A stretch of 64,000 bases of DNA, taken from the NCBI GenBank assembly GCA_028554645.1, contig JAQOOI010000053.1:124001-188000 (forward strand), given 5' to 3'. Positions 22,753-35,782 of the stretch are shown piece after piece; position 1 is the first letter of the stretch, and each line of letters starts with the position of its first letter. Under the pieces are notes generated by a model. That model made no database searches. It saw nothing but the letters and a program-made list of their open reading frames with translations, and had not been told where the DNA came from. Source of the DNA: Omphalotus guepiniiformis. Its lineage: Eukaryota > Basidiomycota > Agaricomycetes > Agaricales > Omphalotaceae. Made by a program: the position numbers and the translations under genes.

Positions 22753-25010
22753 TTACACAGCGGAATCCTCCTCAGATCTCCTCTTCTCCTCTTCCATCTC
22801 CTTTGCTATCTTAAGATCCTGCATCGCGAATCCAATAATCACAACTCTGGTAAATAGTCACAATGAACGGATTTGACTCACAATACACGGCGCGAATCTG
22901 CTCCGTTTTCTTATCCTCGCTCCATACTTAAAGAACACGAATGGTATTGGACATAGTAAGATAGATATACAACCTATTAGGGTCGATGCCCAGTTGATAC
23001 CCATCTTGAAGGAAGGGGCAGGCGAGAGATGTAAGGATTTTATATGTAAAGGAGTCGTATGGCGTACCTTGCTGTACATTCTCGCAGTAAACAATGGGAA
23101 CGCTGCACCTACGACAGATCGAACGGTTATGTTGGCTGCGAACGCAGATGCGCTGTACGTTCTAGCAATGCGTAAGTGTTTAAGTATCAGGGGTCACCTT
23201 GGTCATACGCACAAGTACGTGTCCACCATATATGCCTACACGAACAATGAATAACCATCGAAACGCGTGAAAGCCTGAGAGAACAAGCACAAGCAGGAAT
23301 TCACTCACTTGATGTGACATGAAAATCAACGCAATACCAGCGCCGATCGGCGGCGTACTCAACGCAGGCACGAACCACGGTATCCCTGCATACGCCCCAG
23401 TCCACCCAAGCCAAAAGCTACCAATCACTAACAAAATACCTCCTACCATCGCCCCGTATAACCGATTCTCAGGTGGGGGGTATCCTCTCCATTTGATGAC
23501 TAAACCTCGGTACCGCGAGGATAAAATTAGGTTGAGAGTGGCTCCTAGGGTACTACCGATACCGACGCCGATGAAGATGAGGCCTGTTTGGGAGAGGGAG
23601 AGGCGCCGGGTGGTGGTGAAGATTATAGGGAGCGCTTCGAATACTGAGGTGTTGGGATTTGGGTTAGTAGGTTGTGATCGTATCGGTAGGTGTGGGTGGG
23701 GATGGTACTTACAGGCGTAAAGGACACCGTAGGCGAGAGACATGTATAACGTTATGAGTACCAAGATAGGTTCCATTGAAAGCATTTTGAATGGGCGAAA
23801 GAGAGTGCGTTGTAGAAGTGCGTTGACGGACCAATCTTCCAACTCACTTTCAGCGAATAAGTTCTTGTTTCTCACTGGATCTTGTTTTCGTAACTTTCTT
23901 GCCTAAGGAGGCAATCGGATTGAATGAGTAACCACACTCAAGCCTGACGAAGACTGCGAAATACCTTCCTCTTGAGCAACACAGGCGCATACGTCTCCGG
24001 TAAGAAAATCACCATGAATAACGTACATGACCCAGCGAACATCATCATAATCCAGAATATCCAGTTCCACTTCAAGTCGCTGTCAGCGACACTATATGAA
24101 GTAAATCAGCGCACGATGCTAGTGTCATGGTTTGACTAGTGAACCTACAATCCACCAACGAGAGGACCCAAGACAGGACCTAGAAAAATAGACGCGCTGA
24201 ATAGACTAGTCGCTTTCCCCCTTCCTACAGGGTCCCATGTATCAGCGATGGTTCCTATATCCGAACATTTCCATTAGGTCAATAGTGTACAACGTACATA
24301 CTCACTGAATCTCTCACCTCCGCACGTAGTCAACGGCGCAACAGCAAAAACTCCAGAAATAAACCTCGTAACGAGCAACGTAGCAAAGTTCCTCGCCAAT
24401 GCTTGTCCGAGGATGAAAATGATATACGGTGTCAACGCCATTACAAACACGGGTTTTCTGCCGAGGAGTTCACTCCCTGGTCCCCATATTAATGGCTAGA
24501 GTGAAATGGGATCGTAAGGAGATGAGTAATGTAACTGTGAAGGTACTTACACCGAAAACGTATCCAAGGAGAAAGATCGTCGTTATCAAGTTTCCTACTT
24601 CTTCGGAGACACTGAATTCGTTTGTGATTCGGGAAAGAACTGCTGTTGGTGCGGAGGAAGCAAATGTACTTTGTAGAGGTGTCAGAGGTGTCAATGAATT
24701 GAGGGGAAGCACCGACTGACACGTTGATACAGAGAAGACAACATACAGCTGTTATACGCCATTTTGTCTTGACAGGCCAGTTTTTTGGATTTTCGGGGTC
24801 GTCAGTTCCGTCCCAAGAGACGAATTCGACGCCTTCTGAATTGTTTCTCGTTAAATCCTGCGTCCCTACAACACCTGAACCAGGAGATCGTGTATTGGTC
24901 TCCGAGGAAGACTTCATTGGTTCAGCATGAGCTTGGACTTCAACGCTGAGCTGAGTAGGCTGATCTGGGTAACCGACGTCCTGAGCAGCTTCGGGCTCGC
25001 CCAAGACCAT
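22753..25010 (-). CDS. MFS multidrug-type transporter (DHA1 family)
   Basis: Drug:H+ antiporter-type major facilitator, expected in the plasma membrane. The start ATG at 25010 (MVLGEPEAAQDVG) follows a TTG that is not used. The N-tail leads into DDPENPKNWPVKTKWRITAV, the classic DHA1 entry motif (N-P-x-N-W). Helices then include LSRITNEFSVSEEVGNLITT, IFLLGYVFG, then PLIWGPGSELLGRKPVF (loop 2-3 motif), SIFLGPVLGPLVGG (motif C, antiporter signature), WNWIFWIMMMFAG and LPETYAPVLLKRK. The second half has RPFKMLSMEPILVLITLYMS, then YGVLYA, LFEALPIIF and YSKMGINWASTLIGCISILL. It ends in a basic/acidic tail EEEKRRSEEDSAV with TAA at 22753. At least eight short introns. The order and spacing match fungal polyamine/cycloheximide/benomyl-type exporters; the substrate cannot be told. 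Confidence 0.9.
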
Positions 25011-25307
25011 AGTAGTTGCAGTCAAACTCGTTCTCAACTAAAAATAAAGTTCGAAGTTCGGCCACCCATGATTGCCGTGCCGTGGTCGCTTTACTCCGCT
25101 TCACCGGCTCATCTCACGTGACCTCGGCAATAATAGTCGGAATCAATCGGACCGGATCCTCGTGGGCGTCTGTGGGCGCCTGTAGATTACATAATTTTGC
25201 TGTATAATTCCCGCTGGGCCACAACTGCTGTTGCAAACTATCATTCCCTCAATCTCGTTCTTGACCCCTCTGAGCATCTTGTTTTTCTTGCTTTCTTTAT
25301 CTTTATA
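25011..25307. promoter_or_regulatory. Shared divergent promoter, MFS transporter / E2 enzyme
   Basis: 297 bases separate the two divergent start codons, so both promoters must lie here. No clear TATA box; CT-rich runs (about 25255-25300) lie just before the E2 start, as is common for fungal housekeeping genes. Confidence 0.6.
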
Positions 25308-26178
25308 ATGGATGCTCGCTTACGTCGTGTAAATAAGGAGATCGCTGGTGAGTAGTGATCAAGGTTTCTGAAGTATAAGTTGTCGAATTAATTGCCTTCT
25401 GCGGTTGCTTGCTGGTGGAAGATTGCAAAAATGACAAGTCCTCGAACATATCGCTTGAACTTATCGATAATTCGCCCTTTCATCTGAAAGGGTCGTTTCC
25501 TGGTCCAGAGGATACACCGTATCAGGGAGGACATTTCGAGGTGGTGAGTGTCTAGCATCGTAAACGATCTCAGGCCGATCTACCCTGCTAAATCAATACT
25601 AATGGCGAACCATTCTTTTTCAGGACATTGTCATCCCAGATGCCTATCCGTTTCAACCCGTGAAGATGAAGTTCGTCACGAAAGTCTACCACCCAAATGT
25701 CTCCTCAGCGTCCGGCGCAATCTGTCTCGACATATTGAAAGACGCCTGGTCACCTGTTCTCACCCTCAAATCTACCTTGATATCGTTACAGAGCTTACTC
25801 TGCTCCCCCGAACCGAACGACCCTCAAGACGCGGAAGTCGCAAAGCACTATACCACGAGCAAGTCTAGCTTTGACGAAACTGCGCGATACTGGACGCAGA
25901 TCTATGCTGGTGGACCTGGAAATAAGTCGAAAGGGGGGGAGAGGGATGAGGTTGCTATTGCGGGATTGGAGAAGGCGCATGTAGACCAATTTGAGGCGAT
26001 TGGATTTCCGCGGAGTAAAGTCGTAAGCAATGGTACTATTATTGCTCTGATAGTCTTTCCTGATTCCATGCTACGCCATAATTTTGTATAGATTGATGTC
26101 CTCAGGCGGTTGAACTACCGCGGGGCTAACGTTGCCCAGATATCAGAGGATCGAGTAGTGGAGGAGCTCCTCAAGTAA
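25308..26178 (+). CDS. UBC1: Ubiquitin-conjugating enzyme E2 with C-terminal UBA (Ubc1/UBE2K family)
   Basis: Class II E2 that builds K48-linked ubiquitin chains. Exon 1 (25308-25347) encodes MDARLRRVNKEIA and splices to DCKNDKSSNISLELID. Then NSPFHLKGSFPGPEDTPYQG, GHFEVDIVIPDAYPFQPVKM and KFVTKVYHPNVSS follow. The HPN motif and the active-site Cys (ASGAICLDILKDAW) are intact, followed by SPVLTLKSTLISLQSLL and PEPNDPQDAEVAKHY. The C-terminal UBA domain (VDQFEAIGFPRSKVIDVLRR, then GANVAQISEDRVVEELLK) comes after a final intron near 26023-26090; stop TAA 26176-26178. About 225 residues, close to yeast Ubc1 and human UBE2K. A Gly/Lys-rich linker (GGPGNKSKGGERDE) separates the two domains. Divergent from the MFS gene upstream. 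Confidence 0.95.
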
Positions 26179-29100
26179 TCTAGCAGAACACTGTGTATGA
26201 GATCGCACTGCAGTGGTCTTGTGATTCAATGAAGCTTCTCAAATTCACTCTCCAATGCATCGTCGTCATTCGTGGACCCTTCATCTTCTGACTGACCATC
26301 GTGCGAACCCGAACCTCGGTACCTCTTGTCGACGGATGAGGTCAGGATTCGTTTTATTAAAAACAACGAAACGAGGTAATCCGGTTTTAAGATACATCAA
26401 CTCTCAAGGGTGATAGCGACAGTTTTCTGACCAAAAGGAGGCTCCTCTATTGCATGCGAAGTGTAAACCCATGATCATGCAATACCTTTGTTTGACTATC
26501 ATGCGTCTTCAACAGAAATCCGGGAGCTTTTCGCTGATTCTTACAGGTATATCTGCTTCATCCCGTCATCTGATTGCACCTCTCGTAAAGTTTGGGACTT
26601 GATTGAACGGACGAGCGCAGTGCGACTGAATTGTCAATGTTCGTTCGATAAGCTTAAGTGCGCCCCCTCTTGGCTATCTTATTGTGTTGGTTCTAATCTT
26701 CAATACCATCTTCAGTTCTTAGCCATTGGATATTGAAAGTATTTCATTTGGAAGTTGGACCTTGCAGGACATTGTCTAGTTCCGAAGCCGTATATTTTAA
26801 ATTCCTTCCTTCCTTGCACCTATTACGGGTAATTCATGTACTTCCTTCCTTTCTAAGTCCGAGTCCGATTAATTGTGTTATCCTCGTCAGCCTTCCCCTT
26901 AACATGCGCCTTTTCGAGCAAATCATGTTACATCACGTCATTCAAGAAACACCTCGGTAACTCTCTTTTCACGGTGAAGTTTGAGTGAGTAACATTTGAA
27001 CTTGTCCGATTTCTAGCTGATAGTGTTGACAAAACAGGCTCGATACTGGCCCGAAGTTGCGAGAATATGGGTGCAGCTTTCAGAACACAATCAAGCTCCC
27101 ATCGCGACAGAGCGTGTTTTCTGCCTTCTCTGATACAGTTTTGAACAGTTTATTCCCAACGTGCGTGATGTCGCCTTAAATAGCGCTCGCTCGCCCCTCA
27201 TGACTCTCGACGATTCAGTACCGGGTACAAGCGCAGTTTGGGCGACTGGCAGTTTGATATGTTAAACTCAGGTATCGTATCTCTATGCAATCTACTATCA
27301 GCTTTGAATTCAGGGTTGGGGTAACCTTACCAGGTTAGTTTTTTCCAGCCGTTACTGATATCTTTCAATAGCTCTCGGATTCTGCGGCTTGCGAGTAATA
27401 CATCGCGAGCTGGAAGGATCAGCGGGACGCCATAAGGACCGAAAGTGAAGTTCATCTTTCTGGTGGTTCGGAGCTGGGTCCGCCAATCCAGGCTCGAGAC
27501 CTTCTCTCACTGAGTAAATACTCCTTCAAGTCTCGCAAACCTCGAAGACAAGCAAAGTCTGTGCTGCTATATCCATATTAGATTAAGAACATTCTTCGTC
27601 GCATTCATATATGATTTCAAAAACACCAAAAGCTTTGAATTACATCTTGTGCGATCCATCCTTTTTCAGCGAGATCGTAGATTTATCGCAGTATTCGAAG
27701 TTCATTACAGTGTTTACGAATTCAGGTGCTTCTAGATCTACTTTGAGTTTCATGCTGTGACATATCGATCCTCGTGGCGTTGGCGGAGCTGCTCGCCGAT
27801 CGACGGAATAAAGCCTGAAGGTTGTCCTATCTTAGTGCTGCTATGGTTAGCGTGAAACTTTCCATCGTTAGAGAACATCCAAATACTAGATATTTTATGG
27901 CAATACCATCAACTCCATGCATTATTGCAATGCCAATTGCGCCGATCACTGCACAAGGATTGTACGCCCTGATTGGAGAACACATTTATGGGTAGGTTCA
28001 CTCGCGCTGGTACGATATGTCCGGGGGCAGCACAAACTTAATCAGTACTTCGACGCGGAACAAGTTTGTATGACGAGAGTACTCACCGATTCAACTTGGG
28101 GCCCCATGAGAACGAGCCGCACAGATGCGCCTCGCCGGGGGATCGGCTAGCGGAATACGTTGCCAGAAATAAGAGCACAAAAAGAAGTCAAACCTCCTCC
28201 GTCAACGAAACGACTGCTGGGTAACATCGCTCCACCAACTATTTTGGCTATGAACAGAGCCTACAGCATTCCGGTCAAGTGAACGGGGATGCAATCTAGT
28301 AGTCTCTGATTCATAGAAAATAGCTGAATGGAGCGATGAATTCAACGAGGTCATTAACGTTCATAGAGGAATCCAGAGTGAATGAGTAGGCGAGGACAAC
28401 AGGAGTAGTGGTGAAGAAACTTACTCGCTATGACTCGCCTTTTATACCGAATATTTTCATGTTTTCATATGTCATATTTTGTGAATGCGGATACACGTTA
28501 CCGGATGGATCTATAACGACAAATAAAACGCCCCTCCATGTCCAAACAACACGACCTTGAACCTCATTGAAAACATTGTATCATCAAATGCAGAATTTCA
28601 AGTATGTTATCGATGCGGCAAATTAGTCGGTAAGTTCCGCATGAACTGCACGACCACACAATCAACCACATAGCCAACAAGGTAAAAGTAGAGACAAAGA
28701 AGGGAAGAGCACGCAGGGTAGGGTTGAAACTCTTCGGATGCCAGCAGCGAGAAAAGGCCGGGGCGAGTCTCATCGCCTACCACGGACCGATTTCAAACAC
28801 AGCGGCTGCACTCGAATAGACGGATCGCAGAGAAAAAGTCCCAGCTTATGACGCACGCAGTATCAATGTGATACTAAGAACAAGTATAGGATGAGTATCA
28901 CGAAACATTACCAAAGCTGCCGTCTGAATATGTAGCAAATTAAAAGCGCAAGACGCCAAGAAGTATAAAAAGGGAAAGACGTTCCGAGTTGATTGGGTTT
29001 CTGAGACGAAACCTTCGCGGAGTATACGGAGTGGCCGTTCATGCGAAACACACAATGACGAGTGACAAATTCGTCCTGTTCGATAAGCCGAGAATATGTT

Positions 29101-29414
29101 ATGCTTCCCCGATTGAAGGGCAAGCGACTGCATGCAAGAACCTGGATGGTATATTGAGCTGCTGCTTTAATTGTTACTGCCAGATACTGCCGACGAAACA
29201 CGCTGATTTCCTTCGGCTCTTTGCACAGCGGCAGAACATCATAGTCATGAAGAGATATTGAACCGGGTCGTGGGCATCCAATAGTGGTACGTGGCCTGGC
29301 AACACGGGCGCCTATAGTGTCCACCTCAGCTATGTACATGGCTAAAGATATCGCAATTGAAAGAGCTTCCTACCTGGTGGCTGACGAGAACTTGCACTGT
29401 GCATTAATCTCCTG
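26179..29414. other. Gene-poor region, no recognised gene
   Basis: About 3.2 kb with short frames only. The minus strand between about 29.3 and 28.6 kb contains a hydrophobic stretch (FPFLYFLASCAFNLLHIQTA) that might be a relic of a membrane protein, but no intact model can be built. No RNA gene recognised. Confidence 0.5.
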
Positions 29415-29969
29415 CTAGAGGTCTCTTGTGCTGTGTAAATCCATCTTCATGTGGACGTATTCCACCGGACCTTTGAAGAATTTGGGTCCGAAAGGCATCA
29501 AGCCACGTCTCTGATACCATTCCGAGGTAGATGTCCTGGCGTCGCACCAGAGCACGTTCGCACCCAAATCAGAATGGGCAAACGCTGTCGCATACCTCAA
29601 CAAATTTGTTCCTATGCCGCGACCCTGATGGTTCGGGTGGCATGCAAACTTGCGAAATCGCACGGCAACTGTACTCGAGACTCCGAGGCAGGAATTATCT
29701 TTAGCACTATCGATGGGAAGAGCATCGAGAAATAGTGATATAACGGCGATTGGTGTCCCTTCACTGCCCTGAAATGCTCCGAAATGCCACCCGCTGTCGT
29801 CCTCGAGGAGCTTGACGTCTGCAATGGGTAGGTCCGGCCAAAGAACATCATGGCGAAGTTGTAATGTTTGCTCCGCTGCGATTGGAGTGAATATCAATGT
29901 ATGGGCTACGAGGAGCCTTTAATCGAGCTTTCCAAGCTAGAAGTTCATATGGTACGCACTGTCCCCCAT
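29415..29969 (-). CDS. GNAT-family N-acetyltransferase
   Basis: Small acetyl-CoA-dependent N-acetyltransferase; substrate unknown. The main exon (29905-29415) reads LIFTPIAAEQTLQLRHDVLW, WHFGAFQGSEGTPIAVISLF, then motif A VRFRKFACHPNHQGRGIG (Q-x-x-G-x-G acetyl-CoA loop), and finally DARTSTSEWYQRRGL and KFFKGPVEYVHMKMDL. This exon has no ATG before the domain. A 10-base first exon at 29969-29960 (Met-Gly-Asp plus one base) joined across a 54-base GTGCGT...CGTAG intron supplies one in frame, giving MGDTHTLIFTPIAAEQ. About 168 residues, the normal size for this family, and single-domain. The neighbours are intergenic on both sides, so context gives no hint of substrate. Confidence 0.85.
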
Positions 29970-32019
29970 GCTTGTGGTAGAGTCGTCTGCTTTGGCAATT
30001 GCAGAACCAGATAAACTCCCTACTGATTGGCGCAATCAACATGAGGTTCCGGAGAAAAGAAAGTTGTCACTAGACCTGATCCGTGAAGTGCTATCTCGAG
30101 ATTTCTCCCCTTCGAAAAGTTTCTTTGCGGACGTATACTAGTTCTGACTGAGAATTGACTTCACGCCAGGCCTGAACAAAGTAATCTTTGAGGGTAAGAC
30201 AGGCTTCTTTCAACCGTGCCTTCAATATTCACCGATTCTGAGTATTGGTTATTCCAAAGAGCTGGGAGTGAGTGAGAGTGCAGAAAACGGAGTAGTGATG
30301 ATTCATAATCTGATCAAATGATCTGATAACCTTCAAACTTGATCGAATTTCTTTTAAAAGTAACGCATAGCGTTGAATCCCAAAAACTTAGTACTTTGGA
30401 GACAATGACAAATGCTCACTCCGCTCCGAATAACGGGTCTATGTCTCCATCAAGACACGTCGCGCTAGAGGAGCGCATGCAGTGAGCTTTCTTATCTGGT
30501 ATAAAAAGGTGCAGAAAAATTGTCATGCTTCGCACGCATCTCCTTTAAGAGCTATAAAACAATACTCCGACCAGCCAGCGACTCGGAAACCAAACGTTGC
30601 CCTTCAACCTCATGAAGAATCAGCACAACTGGACAAGGGCGCATTAAAAGGCACCGCAAGGAGGCAACAGCAAACAAACTACTATCATTTGCTATCATCT
30701 GTCGCGAAATCGATGGTGCCTCATTGCATCAAATGTAGAAACGTGAAAGTTGGAATAAGGAGTTGCGCTGCTTACCACAAACAGCTGCAATGTAGACCAG
30801 CAAAGCGTCATTCGGGCTTGTATATCCCCGAAATGTTCACAACAGTGGTACCCATTAATCATGATGGGGAAAAGCTCGTCTTGGCTGTGAATGCAAGAAT
30901 GCATATACTCTCCTTCCAAGATAAGGAAGTCAAGCAGCGGACGGCTGATGTCGGCAACAGGGTACCGTCTTCAAACGTCTGTTCACATAGGCGACAAAGA
31001 GTTCGTTCCATACATAACCAGCTCGGTAATTGTTCGGTAATTGTTGAGCAGGAGGCCATGAATACAGGAGCTCCGACGATTGGGTGCTCGCTGGTTGACG
31101 GTCTTTGCTCGTGAAGTGCAGACACTCGCTCTCGTGATCGAATGCACCAACCAGCAGTCTGGCTCTTGTAATGTCCTCGGGTTAACTCCTAGGTACTATT
31201 TGGTTGGCGTTACATGTGAACAACATGAGTGCTTTTATCACTCACGAACTTGTCATGTATGGCAAAGCTCCACAGCCTTGAAATAAATACTTCTTTTCCA
31301 GTCATAACTGAAGTCAACTCACTAGCAGGCCAGAGCAGTGGTCAGTGGTCAATGACAGCCCGTGAAAAAGAAGAAAGTCAACCGCACAAATACGATCGTT
31401 GAGAACACGGTAAATTCTCTTCCTTGGAAGAAAATGCGATTATCGCGATTCATGGAGTAGAGAGACACGACTTCCGGACGTGTATAGACATGTACACCGA
31501 AATTCAACGCAAAGCGATTGAACGAAGTTTTCATCGAGTAATACCACGCAGAGTGAAAAATAATTTATCCATCCAAACAGACCTGTACAGACCTGTACAT
31601 TATGTAGGGCAGTGTCCCTAGGGCCAATCGGTCGAGAACAAACTGCTGTCGAATTGATACACTTTGAAAAGTTTGTCATTCAGTGTAGAGAGAAAAAAAG
31701 AATTTTATTCACATAGACTTGAGCCCAAATAATACAAAATTTGAGCATTACTCACGCCTGAGTATAGAGCAGGAATTTGGGAAGAAAAGCGTCGGTGACA
31801 AAAATTGTCCAGTGACTTTGAGTGAGGCGGTTGTGAAGGCGATGAATTCAGAACTGCTCAGTGGCAGTGGCGGTTTTGCAGCTCAGTTTATCTTTATTTG
31901 TTCATAATCCCGAAAGCCTCCGGTCCAAATAAATAGCTCTGGTGAGCGCCACGACACAAGCTCAGCGAAATCCCTCCTTGATCCCTCCTCATTTCTTCAT
32001 TTTCACCTTCGCCAACAAA
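29970..32019. other. Intergenic, no recognised gene
   Basis: Between the acetyltransferase and the ArfGAP gene. A 210-codon frame at 30482-31114 (+) and a minus-strand frame at 31125-30859 overlap each other, lack any recognisable motif and look like chance openings. The last 100 bases hold the ArfGAP 5' leader. Confidence 0.45.
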
Positions 32020-33675
32020 ATGGCCGAGCCCACAAAACAAGAAACGGAGCAAGTCTTTAAAGTATTGAGATCTCAGAAGGGAAACAAAGTATTAGCCATT
32101 CTTTCTCTTGACTTTGCTCTAGAAATTCATCTGCTTTATCAGACCTGCTTTGACTGTAATGCGCGAAATCCGACGTGGTCAAGTGTCACCTTCGGCGTAT
32201 ACATCTGTCTGGAGTGCTCCAGTAACCATCGAAACATGGGTGTACACATTTCATTTGTGCGGTATGCTACCATTATCTTTGCGTGATCAGATTTTCCAAC
32301 TGACCAATGCAGTTCAACCAATCTCGATTCATGGCAGCTCGCGCAACTGCGTAACATGAAAGTAGGCGGGAATCAATCTGCAACTGATTTTTTCACGAAA
32401 CACGGTGGTGCCTCACTGTTGCGCGAAGCCGATTCTAAAAAGAAATACAGCAGTCGGGTAGCTGAGCTTTATAAGGAAGAACTGGCCAAGCGGGTGAGGG
32501 AAGACGCTGCAAAGTTTCCCCAGGGCATAGTCGTTGACGGCGTTGAATCCACGGCTACACCAAAAGACGCTCCAGAGGAAGATTTTTTTGAATCATGGTC
32601 AAAGCCTTCTACTCCAAAGCCTTCGGCGCCCTCGACGCCACGAATTACTACACCTCCTATCATTGGCCGCACACCTTCACCAGCAGCCTCTGCCTCGACG
32701 ACTGCCAGTAGCGTGACATCTTCCACCACTTCTGTCCCGCGAACCATTACCTCCTCTGCCGCTGCGCGTTCAGGGAAACTGGGCGCCTCCAGACTGAACT
32801 CTGCTTCAGGAAGTAACAGCACGTCAGGGGCCAAAAAATCTAAACTAGGTCTCGGCGCTTCTAAAGCGGCGAAACCTATTGATTTTGAGGAGGCTGAGCG
32901 AAAGGCTCTCGAAGAGGCGGAACGCATCAAGCAGCTTGGCTATGACCGCTTGCGAGAGGAGGAAGAAGAGAAGGCCAGGAAAGAAGCAGAAGCAAAACTG
33001 AAAGCCCTAGAAATTGGACCGAAAGGAGGTGCCGCTACTACCTCGAATGGAGCTGCAAAAATACCAGACGCGCAGAAAAGTGCCGCGTTTCCGCGCCTTG
33101 GGTTTGGTGCGATACCAGGCGCTGGTGCCGCCGCTGCCGCTACTGCTGCTACAATGTCTAGATCGAGGTACAGGTTTTCTCTTTTTTTCATGCTATTCGT
33201 GTTCTGGTCTAATTCTTTTGATACAGTTCCGCTTCGATACCTGACAATGCTCCCACCACTGCGCGGGACAAGTTTGGCAACCAGAAAGCCATTTCGTCGG
33301 ATATGTTCTTCGGTCGTAACGCCTACGACCCATCTGCTGTATCCGAAGCGCAGACGCGATTACAGTCGTTCCAGGGCGCGTCCTCAATCTCCTCTAGTCA
33401 ATATTTCGGCAGAGATGAAGAGGATGAGCTAGCCATGAACCGAGGAAACAACGATTCGCTACTAGGAGATGGAAGCTTGGCCGGCTTGGAGTTGGCTGCT
33501 CGTGACGCGATCTCTCGCGTCATGGCTAACCCCGACGTGCAGAATGTTTCGGATAGTATTAGAAGTGGTGCTTTGAAGGTAAGCTTTTCATTTCAATCCG
33601 CCTATGTCCGACGTTCTCATTCATATCGTGGCCTAACAGCTTTCGGATTATCTTGCTCAAATGTCCGAGCGATGA
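32020..33675 (+). CDS. GLO3: ArfGAP of the Glo3/ARFGAP2-3 type (COPI coat GTPase activator)
   Basis: GTPase-activating protein for Arf1, acting on COPI vesicles in Golgi-to-ER retrieval. Begins [20 protein letters not shown] at 32020 and splices at GNK to [20 protein letters not shown]. The ArfGAP zinc finger (C-x2-C-x16-C-x2-C: CFDC ... CLEC) and the catalytic Arg finger ([12 protein letters not shown]) are intact. A second intron joins to [21 protein letters not shown] long low-complexity Ser/Thr/Pro region follows, then a coiled-coil segment ([38 protein letters not shown]). Near the C-terminus are two Glo3-type ISS-x3-FGR motifs ([10 protein letters not shown] and [10 protein letters not shown]), which distinguish Glo3 from Gcs1. 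A last intron leads to [11 protein letters not shown] and TGA at 33673. An in-frame upstream ATG at 31942 is possible, but MAEP matches the family start better. Confidence 0.95.
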
Positions 33676-35782
33676 TTGCGTTCACGAGAAACGCATACAG
33701 TACTCGAGCATTCTTTTCCTTTTATTCTGGTACTCAACGAATCAATGGATCTATATATTGTCTCCTCTACTCTTAATTGTCTTCCCTAGAATATATGGCT
33801 CAAGCCTCGGTTCTGTCTGCTTGTTCAAGCTTGTTCGTTGTTAGGCCGGTTGAAGGTAGGACCGTTGTATTGGGTGGTCATTGTCACAAGGACACCTGCT
33901 AGAGTTCATGAGTAGCAGTTTGAGGAGAAGTTGCTTGATCGGGAAGGGCCTGACCTCAGGCTGTGAGAACAAGGCGTGTATCGGCTGTAAATGAATGATC
34001 ATGTCCGCACCACTGAGGACTGGCGAATGAGCAACAAGGACGATATCTGGACTGTCGGCAGTGAGTCTTGTTGCTGCTTGCTGCATGACCACTTGGCGAA
34101 TTATAATTAATAGGATTTCTTAGTCGCATGTTTCCTGTTATTAGCCCTGGTGACAATTGAAATCTTTCCCTGGGCTGGCTTCGCACAAAGCCACCGAGTC
34201 TGATCTTTGCCAGCGAACTTCGGTATCACCGATTCTCGTGGCCGATTCGTAGTCCTCATATAGCATGCCAATTCGAGTATCTCCAACAAGGAGAACAATT
34301 TTAACGGTCTTAGAATGTTCACACCAATTCAGAAGGATGTGGAGCCCCCGAGAAAGATCAAAGCAGCAGTACTCGTCGCTCCTTTCGACCGGCGTCCTCG
34401 GAACCGCTGCCAGGAGGAAGTGACCTGCGGTAGAAGTAGAAGAAACGAAGGTCGATGCATGGCAATTGAGGAGCTTAGGCTACCGTAACTTACATCTCAA
34501 GGGGCCAGTTTCTTGTTCGTTTCTTCGATGAATGAACGGTGCTTTCAAACAATACCGATGCATTTGGAGTAGGAACACTCTCAAGCTCACGGGTAGGCGG
34601 TGTCCTCGTCGCCGCTGGGGTTCTACAAATCTTTAAGCCGTTCTATACTTGGATGATCCTTACCGCCGGTATAGTATGGAGGTGAGAGAACTCCTACAAT
34701 TTCAGAGACTCACGGGGTTTAGGCTTGATTGCGGCCTCGACTCACGTGTACATCAAGATGGCCTTTGTGGTAGATACTAAATGTGCTTCATCTTTCGCAC
34801 TAGAAGATCTTTTTTCCATTTTCTGATGCCAACGCCGTTTAATTGACCCCTCTGCAAAGCGAGCGCCCAGGATCCATTATCATCTGTCCCGGTGTTTCGC
34901 ATGTCCTGCTTGAAAGTTGAAACTAGAGTGGCTGGTTTACTGGAAAGGATAATCTAGCGATCTCCATAGAAGCGTACGTATCAAGAAAATTGACCTTATG
35001 ATGCAAGTCTTTTCGTTGAGACACTTTTGCTTCGCTTGATTCTGTCTGGGTCGGCGGAGAACTCAGTTCATGTAAAATTCAATGGCGTTCATCAATTCCA
35101 AAGGATTATTGGTGCTGAAACACTCCAGTGATGATGTTCTGAAGTTACTCCTCAAAAAGAATGCTGCGTTCGTACTTGAGTACTACTGAGTTATCCATGA
35201 GCAATTCTGAAAGTAACCAACAAAGAATAAGTACATACATATAGCTCCCATAATTCAACCACTGTATGGCTCACCCCTTTTCAACAACTTTTGTTTGATA
35301 CCCGTCTAACAACCATCATTTCTAAAGTGAAAAAAGATGCGCGTGATTCACAAGTAGTAACCGCAAATGTACCAGTGCGAGACTATCGTGTGTTCATCCA
35401 GTTTGGTATCCGACCAATCGAGGGTAATTAGTGGCCCAAGCCACTGCGAACGCACCGAGGTTCGTTTGAAGCCTAGTTGCATCAAAAGCTGGCTCATTGA
35501 ATATTTCGAGAGTACTTCGTTTGGTGTGACTCTTGAGATATCGGACGGTTAGAGGATAGAGAAGCAAAGTTCAACGTCAGTATTCGTGTTGAGGGTGCAG
35601 CAGAGATGCTGCGTGCGGTACTTGTCCTGAGAAAACTGTATAACTTCCGATCCCCTATTGTTACCGGTGCCAGTGGTTGCGTCATTGGGATTACTCACGC
35701 GTACTTCACGTGATGAGACTGGATGGATTACTAATCGCTACTAACGCTCGGTCTGCCCACCGTCACTTGCGTCTGGACGATA
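33676..35782. other. Intergenic, no recognised gene
   Basis: About 2.1 kb; frames over 60 codons occur mainly in the first 700 bases on the minus strand and again near 35.4-35.7 kb, none recognisable. The last 100 bases precede the AP-2 sigma start. Confidence 0.5.

Noticed and set aside
30482..31114. 210-codon plus-strand frame
   Set aside because: No motif, overlapped by frames on the other strand of similar quality, no splice-linked neighbours; judged a chance opening.
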